From the NCBI RefSeq assembly GCF_030813915.1, contig NZ_JAUSUJ010000036.1, positions 1 through 56,043 on the forward strand: a stretch of DNA of 56,043 nucleotides, read 5' to 3'. This stretch comes from Rhodoplanes tepidamans (lineage in GTDB: Bacteria; Pseudomonadota; Alphaproteobacteria; Rhizobiales; Xanthobacteraceae). Below the pieces are notes generated by a model. It did not search any database. It was given only the letters and a program-made list of their open reading frames with translations, and was not told the origin of the DNA. Positions 17,590-25,266 of the stretch are shown piece by piece. The stretch's first letter is position 1. Each line of letters opens with the position of its first letter. The position numbers and the translations under genes were made by a program.

Positions 17590-18876
17590 TCACACCTGAT
17601 CGTAGTCTATCACCACCGTCTTCGAGGTCGGCCGGGCCTGGCAGGTGAGGACGTAGCCGGCCTTCAGCTCCCACGGCTCCAGCGCGTAGTTGACGGCCAT
17701 CTCGACCGTGCCCTCGACCACCTTGGCCCGGCAGGTCGAGCACATGCCGCCCTTGCAGGCGAAGGGGAGGTCGAGGCCGGCGCGCAGCGCCGCGTCGACG
17801 ATCGCCTCGCCCTCCGCCACCGGGACGTCGCGGCGCTTGCCGTCGACGATCAGCGAGGCGACGTGGGCGGGCGGCGCGTCGGGCGCCACCGGCACGGGCG
17901 GCCGCGGCCTTCCGCCGAGCGCCGAGACGAAGCGCTCGACATGGACGCGGTCCTCGGGAATCCCGAGGGCGTGCAGCGTCGGCACCAATTCCTCGATCAT
18001 CGCGGTCGGGCCGCAGACGAAGGCGTGGTCGACGACGGCGGCCGGCACCAGCGTGGTCAGCAGGCGCCGCACCTTGTCGCCGTCGAGCCGGCCGTTGAGG
18101 ATGTCGAGATCCTGCTCCTCCTGGCTCAGCACGTGGAAGAGTGACAAGCGCCCGAGATAGCTGTCCTTCAGCTCCTCCAGCTCCTCCAGGAACAGCATGC
18201 CGGCGCTGGAGCGGTTGCCGTAGAACAGGAAGAAGCGGCTGTCGGGCTCGCGCGCCAGCACGCCGCGCAGGATCGAGATCACCGGCGTGATTCCGGAGCC
18301 GGCCGCGAAGGCGACGTGCACGCGGCCGTTGCCGGGCGCATGCGTCAGGCCGAACCGGCCGGTCGGCGTCATCACGTCGAGCGGATCGCCGGCCTTCAGG
18401 CTGTCGTTGATCCAGCAGGAGAGGAGGCCGTTCTCCACCCGCTTCACCGCGATGCGCAGCTCGCCGTCGTCCGGGCCGGCACAGATCGAGTAGGAGCGCC
18501 GCACCTCCTCGCCGTCCAGCGTCGTGCGAAGTGTCAGATACTGGCCGGGCTCGAAGGCGTAGTCGGCGGCCAGAGGCGCCGGCACCGCGAAGGCGATCGA
18601 CACGGCGTCGGGCGTCTCGCGCCGCACCTCGGCGACCGTGAGCGTGTGGAAGCGCGGAGGGTGTGCTCCGACGATGCCGTCATCACCTCTCCCCGCTTGC
18701 GGGGAGAGGTCGACGTTCGCGCGTTCAGCGCGGACGTCGGGTGAGGGGGCGTCTCCGTATCCACGAGGCGCCGCCTCACCCGTCTCGCCGCTCCGCGGCG
18801 AGCCACCCTCTCCCCGCGCGCGGGGAGAGGGGATGCCGGCACCTTGCGTGATCTGCTCGTTCAGATCGATCGACAT
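17590..18876 (-). CDS. paaE: Phenylacetyl-CoA epoxidase reductase PaaE, with repeat-encoded insert
   Basis: Predicted 428-residue NADPH-dependent flavin/iron-sulfur reductase that passes electrons to the PaaABC epoxidase. Seen are the FAD motif RRSYSICAGP, the NADP motif FAAGSGITPVISILRG and a C-terminal plant-type 2Fe-2S site (CKGGMCSTC with a later Cys). The usual N terminus begins at RFHTLTVAEV, here residue 75. Residues about 16-65 are encoded by a 147-bp copy of the dispersed family C palindrome, exactly 49 codons, inserted in frame. There is no in-frame ATG, GTG or TTG between the insert and the core, and the ATG at 18876 follows GAGGTGAGGG, so the insert is probably translated. Last gene of paaABCDE. 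Confidence 0.93.
   Translation of the reverse strand: MSIDLNEQITQGAGIPSPRARGEGGSPRSGETGEAAPRGYGDAPSPDVRAERANVDLSPQAGRGDDGIVGAHPPRFHTLTVAEVRRETPDAVSIAFAVPAPLAADYAFEPGQYLTLRTTLDGEEVRRSYSICAGPDDGELRIAVKRVENGLLSCWINDSLKAGDPLDVMTPTGRFGLTHAPGNGRVHVAFAAGSGITPVISILRGVLAREPDSRFFLFYGNRSSAGMLFLEELEELKDSYLGRLSLFHVLSQEEQDLDILNGRLDGDKVRRLLTTLVPAAVVDHAFVCGPTAMIEELVPTLHALGIPEDRVHVERFVSALGGRPRPPVPVAPDAPPAHVASLIVDGKRRDVPVAEGEAIVDAALRAGLDLPFACKGGMCSTCRAKVVEGTVEMAVNYALEPWELKAGYVLTCQARPTSKTVVIDYDQV
18684..18830. repeat. Family C palindrome inside the paaE coding region
   Basis: A full two-hairpin unit (CCTCTCCCCGCTTGCGGGGAGAGG at one end and CCCTCTCCCCGCGCGCGGGGAGAGG at the other, each written here in part) of 147 bp. 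It lies in frame within paaE and keeps the frame open. Confidence 0.8.
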
Positions 18877-18884
18877 CCCTCACC

Positions 18885-19379
18885 TCAATGGCATTTGAAA
18901 TAGTCGAAGGGCTCGCGGCAGGCGTTGCAGCGCCACAGGGCCTTGCAGGCCGTGGAGCCGAAGTCGGCGATCGCGGCCGTGTCGGTCGCGCCGCAGTGCG
19001 GGCAGGCGACGGTGTCGACCCCGAACAGGGCGCGGCGTCCGGCGCCCTTCGGGGGCGGCGCGATGCCGTAGTCCTTCAGCTTGGCGCGGCCCTCGTCGGT
19101 CATCCAGTCGGTGGTCCAGGCCGGCGACAGCACGGTGACGACCTTCGGCCGGCCGAGCCCGGCCTTCTCCAGCGCCAGCTCGATCTCCAGCGCGATCATG
19201 GTCATGGCCGGGCAGCCGCAATAGGTCGGGGTGATGTCCACCTCGATGCCTGTGTCGAGGACCCGCACGTCGCGCAGCACGCCGAGATCCGCGATGGTGA
19301 GCACCGGGATCTCGGGATCCGCCACCGCGCCGGCGACGCGCCGGGCCGTCTCGCGCAGCTGCTCCCGGTCCGGCGTCAC
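18885..19379 (-). CDS. paaD: Phenylacetyl-CoA epoxidase maturation protein PaaD
   Basis: Predicted 164-residue protein with an N-terminal DUF59/MIP18-like domain (VADPEIPVLTIADLGVLRDV, then YCGCPAM) and a C-terminal Cys-rich end (CPHCGATDT and RCNACREPFDYF). PaaD is required for epoxidase activity, probably by delivering iron-sulfur clusters to PaaE. The GTG at 19379 overlaps the paaC stop (GTGA); GTG at 19382 is equivalent. Its stop lies 8 bp before the paaE start, as expected in this operon. Confidence 0.94.
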   Translation of the reverse strand: MTPDREQLRETARRVAGAVADPEIPVLTIADLGVLRDVRVLDTGIEVDITPTYCGCPAMTMIALEIELALEKAGLGRPKVVTVLSPAWTTDWMTDEGRAKLKDYGIAPPPKGAGRRALFGVDTVACPHCGATDTAAIADFGSTACKALWRCNACREPFDYFKCH

Positions 19380-20146
19380 CACGTCGCTCCGGGAATCGTG
19401 CGCTGCATGGATTGCAGCTCGGCGAGCAGGTGGCCGAGATGCTCGCTGTGCCGGCCGCCGCGGCCGCCGCTCTGCATCCAGCCGTCCTCCGGCATCGTCA
19501 GCGTGGCGCGGGCGAGCACCGCGGACACGGTGCCGCGCCAGGTGTCGCGCAGCGCGGCCGGGTCGACGGCGATGCCGGCCGCGATCATCTCGCGCTCGAC
19601 GTCGTCGGTCTCGAACAGCTCGCCCGTGAACGGCCACAGCTTTTCGAGCGCGCGCACGATGCGGGCGTGGCTCTCCGCGGTGCCGTCGCCGAGCCTCACC
19701 ACCCACTCGGCCGAATGGCGCAGGTGATACGCCGTCTCCTTCTCGGCCTTGGCCGCGATGGCGGCGAGCGTGGCGTCGCGCGACGCCATCATGGCGCGCC
19801 AGTACGGGTCGGCGAAGGCGGCGTAGAGGAGCTGCCGCACCATGGTGAGGGCGAAGTCGCCGTTCGGCTGCTCGACCAGCAGGAGGTTCCGGTAGGCGCG
19901 CTCGTCGCGCAGATAGGCGAGGGCGTCCTCGTCGTGGCCCTTCGCCTCGACCTCGCCCGCATAGGTGTAGAGCGCGCGCGCCTGGCCGATCAGGTCGAGG
20001 CCCATGTTGGCGAGCGCCATCTCCTCCTCCATCAGGGGCGCCTTGCCGCACCACTCGGACAGCCGATGCCCGAGCACCAGCGCATCGTCGGCGCGGCGCA
20101 GCACATAGGTGAGGAGCGGGGTCTCGGCGAGGCGGATGCTGGTCAT
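19376..20146 (-). CDS. paaC: Phenylacetyl-CoA epoxidase structural subunit PaaC
   Basis: Predicted 256-residue ferritin-like protein that pairs with PaaA and stabilises the epoxidase without carrying the catalytic di-iron site. The segments LGHRLSEWCGKAPLMEEEMA, ALANMGLDLIGQARALYTYAGE and AYHLRHSAEWVVRLGDGT are typical. The ATG at 20146 is used; the open frame extends further upstream to 20227 but that stretch matches nothing. The gap to paaB holds a family C palindrome. Confidence 0.95.
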   Translation of the reverse strand: MTSIRLAETPLLTYVLRRADDALVLGHRLSEWCGKAPLMEEEMALANMGLDLIGQARALYTYAGEVEAKGHDEDALAYLRDERAYRNLLLVEQPNGDFALTMVRQLLYAAFADPYWRAMMASRDATLAAIAAKAEKETAYHLRHSAEWVVRLGDGTAESHARIVRALEKLWPFTGELFETDDVEREMIAAGIAVDPAALRDTWRGTVSAVLARATLTMPEDGWMQSGGRGGRHSEHLGHLLAELQSMQRTIPGATW

Positions 20147-20212
20147 GGTGTCCTGCACTCCGGTTTCAGCTCGGGGCGAGTTCGGCAGGTATCGCGAGCC
20201 GGAGGCTCTTGC

Positions 20213-20318
20213 GTCCCTCCCCCGCACGCGGGGGAGGGTAGGGAGGGGCCACGCCGCGAGCGCGGCGCTTGCGAGTCTTCCCCCTCTCCATCTCTCCCCC
20301 GCAAGCGGGGGAGAGAGC
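20213..20318. repeat. Dispersed palindrome, family C variant, between paaB and paaC
   Basis: Two hairpins, CCCTCCCCCGCACGCGGGGG near 20215 and CTCCCCCGCAAGCGGGGGAG near 20294, lie in the 192-bp gap between paaB and paaC. They may affect stability or relative yield of the operon mRNA. Confidence 0.6.
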
Positions 20319-20338
20319 AGGCTGCGGCGCGTGCAGGC

Positions 20339-20641
20339 TCACATGTGCCCGACTTCGTCGGGGATCTCGTAGAAGGTCGGGTGGCGGTAGACCTTGGAGG
20401 CGGTGGGCTCGAACATCATGCCCTTCTCGGCCGGGTCCGACGCCGTGATGGCGGCCGACGGCACCACCCAGATGGACAGGCCCTCGCCGCGCCGGGTGTA
20501 GAGGTCGCGCGCCGCCTGCAGGGCGAGCGTCGCGTCGGCGGCGTGCAGCGAGCCGACATGCTTGTGGGCGAGCCCGTTGCGGGCGCGGATGAACACCTCC
20601 CACAGCGGGACCTTCGGCTCGGATGCGGCGGGCTCTGTCAC
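20339..20641 (-). CDS. paaB: Phenylacetyl-CoA epoxidase subunit PaaB
   Basis: Predicted 100-residue protein of the PaaB family, which bridges PaaAC dimers in the epoxidase complex. The segments WEVFIRARNGLAHKHVGSLHA, ALQAARDLYTRRGEGLSIWVV and the end FYEIPDEVGHM are strongly conserved in the family. It lies between paaA and paaC but is separated from both by dispersed palindromes, unlike the tightly packed paaABC of E. coli. Confidence 0.95.
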   Translation of the reverse strand: MTEPAASEPKVPLWEVFIRARNGLAHKHVGSLHAADATLALQAARDLYTRRGEGLSIWVVPSAAITASDPAEKGMMFEPTASKVYRHPTFYEIPDEVGHM

Positions 20642-20679
20642 GGCGGGCTCCTCGGGCGTTTCCTGATCTTGTTTGTTTG

Positions 20680-20787
20680 GTCATTCCGGGGCGCCGCGCA
20701 GCGGCGAACCCGGAATCCAGCGTCGCGCCGGGCGTTCTGGGCTGGATTCCGGGTTCGCGGGCCGGTGGCCCTCGCCCCGGAATGACC
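20680..20787. repeat. Dispersed palindrome family A, full copy
   Basis: The left arm GTCATTCCGGGGCGC with GAACCCGGAATCCAG pairs with CTGGATTCCGGGTTCGCG and CGCCCCGGAATGAC on the right. It occupies the gap between paaA and paaB. Confidence 0.7.
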
Positions 20788-20791
20788 GGTG

Positions 20792-21784
20792 CTACGCGGC
20801 CGCCCGGTGGCGGCTCTTTTCTTTCTCGGCGAAGGCGCGGGCGGCGTCGCGGACCCAGGCGCCGTCTTCCTCGGTCCGGCGGCGGCGCTCCATGCGCTGG
20901 GCGTTGCAGGGGCCGTTGCCGGCGACGACCTGCCTGAACTCCTCCCAGTCGATGGCGCCGTGCGCCCAGTGACCGGTCGCCTCGTCGAATCTCAGGTCCG
21001 GATCCGGAACCGTGAGGCCGAGGAAATGCGCCTGCGGCACCGTCGCGTCGATGAATTTCTGCCGGAGCTCGTCGTTGGTGAACCGCTTGATCTTCCACCG
21101 CGTCGAGGTGTCGGTGTGCTGGCTCGCGGCGTCCGGCGGGCCGAACATCATCAGGCACGGCCACCACCAGCGGTTCAGCGCGTCCTGCGCCATCTCCTTC
21201 TGGGCCCCGTTGCCGCGGCAGAGGGTCAGCATGATCTCGTAGCCCTGGCGCTGGTGGAACGACTCCTCCTTGCAGACCCGGATCATGGCCCGCGCATAGG
21301 GCCCGTAACTGCAGCGGCACAGCGGGATCTGATTCATGATCGCGGCGCCGTCGACCAGCCAGCCGATGGCGCCGATGTCGGCCCAGGTCAGCGTCGGGTA
21401 GTTGAAGATCGAGGAGTACTTGGCCTTGCCGGCGAGCAGCTGCTCGACCATCTCCTCGCGCGCCACGCCGAGCGTCTCGGCGGCGGCGTAGAGATAGAGG
21501 CCGTGGCCGCACTCGTCCTGCACCTTGGCGAGCAGCGCGGCCTTGCGGCGCAGCGACGGCGCGCGGGTGATCCAGTTGCCCTCCGGCTGCATGCCGATGA
21601 TCTCGGAATGGGCGTGCTGCGAGATCTGCCGCACCAGGGTCCGGCGATAGGCCTCGGGCATCCAGTCGTTCGGCTCGATGCGCTCCTCGGCGTCGATGCG
21701 CTCCTGGAAGCGCTGCAGCAGCGCGGCGTCCTCGATGCGGCGGTCGGCGGCGTCGGGACCCTGGTTGAGGCCCTGCGTGTACAT
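20792..21784 (-). CDS. paaA: Phenylacetyl-CoA epoxidase catalytic subunit PaaA
   Basis: Predicted 330-residue di-iron oxygenase subunit that epoxidises the ring of phenylacetyl-CoA. The carboxylate/His ligand segments [20 protein letters not shown] and [17 protein letters not shown] are visible, together with [16 protein letters not shown] and [21 protein letters not shown]. The ATG at 21784 follows CGGGAG. It is the first gene of paaABCDE on the minus strand, and the AT-rich region just upstream contains paired TGTAACA boxes. Confidence 0.97.
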   Translation of the reverse strand: MYTQGLNQGPDAADRRIEDAALLQRFQERIDAEERIEPNDWMPEAYRRTLVRQISQHAHSEIIGMQPEGNWITRAPSLRRKAALLAKVQDECGHGLYLYAAAETLGVAREEMVEQLLAGKAKYSSIFNYPTLTWADIGAIGWLVDGAAIMNQIPLCRCSYGPYARAMIRVCKEESFHQRQGYEIMLTLCRGNGAQKEMAQDALNRWWWPCLMMFGPPDAASQHTDTSTRWKIKRFTNDELRQKFIDATVPQAHFLGLTVPDPDLRFDEATGHWAHGAIDWEEFRQVVAGNGPCNAQRMERRRRTEEDGAWVRDAARAFAEKEKSRHRAAA

Positions 21785-21838
21785 GCGCGTTCTCCCGAAA
21801 GCTCCCGAGGTTTCGTCCTCGCTGTGTTGACGGGAAGA

Positions 21839-21880
21839 TATGTAACAGAAAACTGGAATGCAATCGCAGTCTGTAACATA
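21839..21880. promoter_or_regulatory. Paired TGTAACA boxes upstream of paaA
   Basis: TATGTAACAG (21839-21848) and CTGTAACATA (21871-21880) lie in the AT-rich promoter region about 55-95 bp upstream of paaA. The cores are 31 bp apart, three helical turns. As TGTWACA is itself palindromic, both halves can be read in either direction. A wide two-box operator is the style reported for PaaX, and a PaaX gene is present at 22791, so this is the best candidate PaaX site. The link is inference. Confidence 0.45.
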
Positions 21881-22005
21881 TTCGCGAGGGTGCGCCGCGG
21901 CGGCGGCCCGCGCGGTGCGGCGGCGGGGCGCCTGCGGCGCCGGAATCCGGAGGCCGCGGGCGGGGCGGGAGGGCAGGGCGACGCGCCGCGCCGGCGGCGA
22001 CACTA

Positions 22006-22025
22006 TTGATCGACCAACCGGTTAA
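22006..22025. promoter_or_regulatory. PaaR-type operator upstream of paaR
   Basis: TTGATCGACCAACCGGTTAA resembles the perfect paaG palindrome at 15 of 20 positions. The left end TTGATC could serve as a -35 element with TATTTT at 22028-22033 as -10 (16-bp spacing), so binding would block the promoter: likely autoregulation. It may also influence divergent paaA. Confidence 0.65.
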
Positions 22026-22137
22026 TGTATTTTCGAGCCAGCCGCGCCGGCCGCGCACACCGCGAGAGCGGCGCCCGGGCGGCGCCCGGACCGCAGCCCA
22101 CGCTGCGACAATGCGACACAGGGGGGACCCGACCAGG

Positions 22138-22794
22138 ATGGCTCGCACCCGCGCCCAGGACTACGACGCGAAGCGGGGCGCGATCCTGCATCGCGCCGCC
22201 GAGCTCTTCGCCCGCCACGGCTATTCCGGCACCTCGATCACCATGATCGCGGAGGCCTGCGGCATGTCCAAGGCGCTGCTCTACCACTACTACCCGGACA
22301 AGGAGGCGGTCCTCTTCGACATCCTGTCGGCGCACCTCGCCGAGCTGATCGCGGCCGTCGAGAAGGCGGCGGCGCGGACCGCCGGGGCCGATCCGCAGGA
22401 GCGCCTGTTCGCGCTCGCGGCGGCGCTGCTCGACGAGTATCGCGACGCCGACGCCGAGCATCAGGTGCAGATCGCCAATCTCAAGCTCCTGCCGGAGGAC
22501 AAGCAGGAGCGGCTGCGCGGCATGGAGCGCACGCTGGTCGGCCTGTTCTCCGACGCCATCGCGGCGGCGGTGCCGTCGGTCGGCCGCGGCCCGCTCCTCA
22601 AGCCGCTCACCATGTCGCTGTTCGGCATGCTGAACTGGCACTATCTCTGGTTCCGGCCCGGCAAGGGGCTGAGCCGCGAGGAGTATGCGCGGCTGGTCAC
22701 GCGGCTGCTCGCCGGCGGCGCCGAGGCGGCCGCCGAAGCCGTGGCGGCGCCCGCCGCCGTTCCGGCGCCGGCCCGCCGCGCCCGCGGCGCATGA
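22138..22794 (+). CDS. paaR: TetR-family regulator PaaR
   Basis: Predicted 218-residue TetR repressor. The helix-turn-helix is in RAAELFARHGYSGTSITMIAEACGMSKALLYHYYPDKEAVLFDIL (cited in part), and the ligand domain includes IANLKLLPEDKQERL and MLNWHYLWFRPGKGLSREEYARL. PaaR regulators release DNA in response to phenylacetyl-CoA. The ATG at 22138 begins the conserved part; upstream in-frame residues look like leader sequence. It overlaps paaX by four bases (ATGA), so the two regulators are co-translated. Three palindromes matching a TetR operator lie nearby. Confidence 0.9.
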   Translation: MARTRAQDYDAKRGAILHRAAELFARHGYSGTSITMIAEACGMSKALLYHYYPDKEAVLFDILSAHLAELIAAVEKAAARTAGADPQERLFALAAALLDEYRDADAEHQVQIANLKLLPEDKQERLRGMERTLVGLFSDAIAAAVPSVGRGPLLKPLTMSLFGMLNWHYLWFRPGKGLSREEYARLVTRLLAGGAEAAAEAVAAPAAVPAPARRARGA

Positions 22795-23714
22795 GCGCCC
22801 GCCGTCCGGACGCCGTCGCGCGCGCGCCCGCGGCGCCCGGCCGGAAGCTGCCACGCGCGGCGCTCGGCCCGATCCTCGATCAGCTCCGCCACGAGCCGTC
22901 GCGCACCTGGTCGATCATCGTCACGGTCTACGGCGACGCCATCGTGCCGCGCGGCGGCAGCGTGTGGCTCGGCACGCTGCTGATGTTCTTCAGGGAGCTC
23001 GGCATCGCCGAGGGCGTCGTGCGCACCGCGATGTCGCGGCTCGCCGCCGACGGCTGGCTGGAGCGCCACAAGGCCGGACGCAACAGCTTCTACCGGCTCG
23101 CCGACAAGGGCCGCGAGACCTTCGCGGCGGCGACCCGGCACATCTACGCGGCGCAGCCGCCGGCGTTTACCGGGCATCTCGACCTGGTGCTGCTCGCCAA
23201 CGGCCCCGGCCGCGACGCGGCGCGCGCGGCGCTCGACGAGGCCGGCTGGGGCTCGCCCTCCGCCGGCGTGTTCGTCGCGCCCGGCTGGCCGCTGCCGGCG
23301 GCGGCCCGCGGCGAGCTGATCCTGCAGGCGACCGGGAGCGAGGCGGTGCTGCGCGATCTCGCGGCGCGCAGCTGGCCGCTCGACGCCACCGCCGACGCCT
23401 ATCACGGCTTCGTCGACACGTTCTCCCCGCTGCGCGCCGCGCTCGCCGCCGGGGCCGTTCCGGACGAGGCCGAGGCGATGGTCGCCCGCGTGCTGCTGAT
23501 CCACGAGTATCGCCGCATCGTGCTGCGCGATCCGCTGCTGCCGGCGCCGCTGCTGCCCGACGACTGGCCCGGCGCCGCGGCGCGGGCGCTGTGCGCGGCG
23601 CTCTACCGTGATCTGCTCGAGCCGTCGGAGCGCTGGCTCGACGCCCACGCGGTCGACGAGACCGGCGCGCCGCTGCGCCGCGGCAAGGACGTGCTGCGCC
23701 GCTTCCGCGCCTGA
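22791..23714 (+). CDS. paaX: PaaX-family transcriptional regulator
   Basis: Predicted 307-residue PaaX-like protein. The N-terminal winged helix is seen in WSIIVTVYGDAIVPRGGSVW and GVVRTAMSRLAADGWLERHKAGRNSFYRL; the middle and C-terminal parts (HEYRRIVLRDPLLPAPLLPDDWPG) match the family. PaaX represses phenylacetate genes and is relieved by phenylacetyl-CoA in enterobacteria. Having PaaX and PaaR in one operon suggests two layers of control. The ATG overlaps the paaR stop. Confidence 0.9.
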   Translation: MSARRPDAVARAPAAPGRKLPRAALGPILDQLRHEPSRTWSIIVTVYGDAIVPRGGSVWLGTLLMFFRELGIAEGVVRTAMSRLAADGWLERHKAGRNSFYRLADKGRETFAAATRHIYAAQPPAFTGHLDLVLLANGPGRDAARAALDEAGWGSPSAGVFVAPGWPLPAAARGELILQATGSEAVLRDLAARSWPLDATADAYHGFVDTFSPLRAALAAGAVPDEAEAMVARVLLIHEYRRIVLRDPLLPAPLLPDDWPGAAARALCAALYRDLLEPSERWLDAHAVDETGAPLRRGKDVLRRFRA

Positions 23715-23824
23715 CCCGTGCCGGATCGCAGCGTCCCGCGACCAAGGTCGGTCTCGGCGGCGGCGGCCCGCGGCGGTAGAAGACCGTGCGACGAAACGGC
23801 TCCCCCGGGCCGCTGACGAAATCA

Positions 23825-23853
23825 TTGACCAATCGTTCGGTTAATCTTACGCT
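23825..23853 (+). promoter_or_regulatory. Promoter with embedded PaaR-type operator, ABC transporter
   Basis: TTGACCAATCGTTCGGTTAA (23825-23844) resembles the paaG palindrome at 17 of 20 positions. TTGACC at its left end and TACGCT at 23848-23853, 17 bp apart, read as -35 and -10, so the palindrome fills the spacer. Same architecture as at paaR. It predicts that the transporter is a PaaR target. Confidence 0.65.
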
Positions 23854-23955
23854 TCGATCCATGCCGCCCCGCCCGCGCCTCTCGCGCAGGCAGCGGCCCG
23901 AGAAGGCGGGCCAACCGCCCTCGTCGACATGTCGACCCTTTGGGAGCAACGCCAG

Positions 23956-25134
23956 ATGCCACAGACCGCCGCCCGCCGGGCGCTGCGCGCCGCCGCCGTC
24001 ATCGCCTCCACCGCCGTCGCCTCGGTCTTCGCCGTCACGCCGGGCCTCGCCGCCGACCCGATCAGGATCGGGTCTGTCGTGTCGGCCACCGGGCCGGCCT
24101 CGTTCCTCGGTGATCCCGAGCAGAAGACGCTGAAGCTCTACGTCGAGGCGCTCAACAAGAAGGGCGGCCTGATGGGCCGGCCGGTCGAGCTCGTGCTCTA
24201 CGACGACGGCGGCGACGCCAACAAGGCGCGCACCTTCGCGACGCGCCTCGTCGAGGACGACAAGGTCGTCGCCATGGTGGGCGGCACCACCACGGGCACC
24301 ACCATGGCGATGATCCCGGTGTTCGAGGACGCCAAGATCCCGTTCGTCTCGCTCGCCGGGGCGATCGAGATCGTCGAGCCGGTGCGCGCCTTCGTGTTCA
24401 AGACGCCGCACACCGACAAGACCGCCTGCCAGAAGATTTTCGAAGACATGAAGTCGCGCGGGATCACGAAGGTCGGCATGATCTCGGGCACCGACGGCTT
24501 CGGCAAGTCGATGCGGGCGCAGTGCATGAAGGTGGTCGGCGACTACGGCATCACGGTCGCCGCCGAGGAGAGCTACGGCCCGACCGACGCCGACATGACG
24601 CCGCAGCTCAACAAGATCAAGAACACGGCCGGCCTGCAGGCGGTGCTCAACCCCGGCTTCGGCCAGGGCCCGGCGATCGTCACCCGCAACTACGCCCAGC
24701 TCGGCATCACGCTGCCGCTCTACCAGTCGCACGGCGTCGCCTCGAAGAGCTTCATCGAGCTCGCCGGTCCCGCCGCCGAGGGCGTGCGCCTGCCGGCGCC
24801 GGCGCTGCTGATCGCCGACAAGCTCGCCGAGAACGATCCGCAGAAGAAGGTCGTGATGGAGTACAAGAAGAGCTACGAGAGCGCGACCGGCCAGCCCGTC
24901 TCCACCTTCGGCGGCTACGGCTTCGACGGCATCCAGATTCTCGTCCAGGCGATCGAGCGGGCGAAGTCGACCGAGCCCCGGAAGATCCGCGACGCCATCG
25001 AGTCCACCAAGGGCTATGTCGGCGCCACCGGCCTCTACACCATGTCGCCGAAGGACCATCTCGGGCTGGGCACCGAGTCGTTTCGCATGCTCGAGATCAA
25101 GGGCGGCGATTGGGTGCCGACCGAGACGAAGTGA
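23956..25134 (+). CDS. LivK-type ABC transporter substrate-binding protein
   Basis: Predicted 392-residue periplasmic binding protein of the branched-chain amino acid/amide (HAAT) family. A signal peptide ends at about LAADPIRIG; the mature part shows GSVVSATGPASFLGDPEQKTLKLYVEALNKKGG (cited in part), VELVLYDDGGD and VAMVGGTTTGTTMA. Many HAAT systems import aromatic acids. The operator upstream and the paa neighbours suggest phenylacetate or a related aromatic acid as ligand; this is inference. The ATG at 23956 follows TTTGGGAG; an in-frame ATG at 23929 has no such site. Confidence 0.9.
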   Translation: MPQTAARRALRAAAVIASTAVASVFAVTPGLAADPIRIGSVVSATGPASFLGDPEQKTLKLYVEALNKKGGLMGRPVELVLYDDGGDANKARTFATRLVEDDKVVAMVGGTTTGTTMAMIPVFEDAKIPFVSLAGAIEIVEPVRAFVFKTPHTDKTACQKIFEDMKSRGITKVGMISGTDGFGKSMRAQCMKVVGDYGITVAAEESYGPTDADMTPQLNKIKNTAGLQAVLNPGFGQGPAIVTRNYAQLGITLPLYQSHGVASKSFIELAGPAAEGVRLPAPALLIADKLAENDPQKKVVMEYKKSYESATGQPVSTFGGYGFDGIQILVQAIERAKSTEPRKIRDAIESTKGYVGATGLYTMSPKDHLGLGTESFRMLEIKGGDWVPTETK

Positions 25135-25147
25135 GCCTCGCCTCGTC

Positions 25148-25236
25148 GTCATGGCCGGGCTCGTCCCGGCCATCCACGTCTTTTCTGCCGTGCGGCAATG
25201 TCGATCGTGGATGCCCGGCACAAGGCCGGGCATGAC
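25148..25236. repeat. Dispersed palindrome family D
   Basis: GTCATGGCCGGGCTCGTCCC on the left and GGATGCCCGGCACAAGGCCG with GGGCATGAC on the right. This is another intergenic palindrome type common in alphaproteobacteria. It separates the binding-protein gene from the permease genes and may set their expression ratio. Confidence 0.6.
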
Positions 25237-25266
25237 GAGGCAGAGGGTGCCGCGCCGGGTAAGGTC

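Noticed and set aside
18657-18876. Frameshift or internal start explaining the odd PaaE N terminus
   Set aside because: The frame is open throughout, the upstream ATG has a strong ribosome-binding site, and no ATG, GTG or TTG in frame lies between the repeat and the core.
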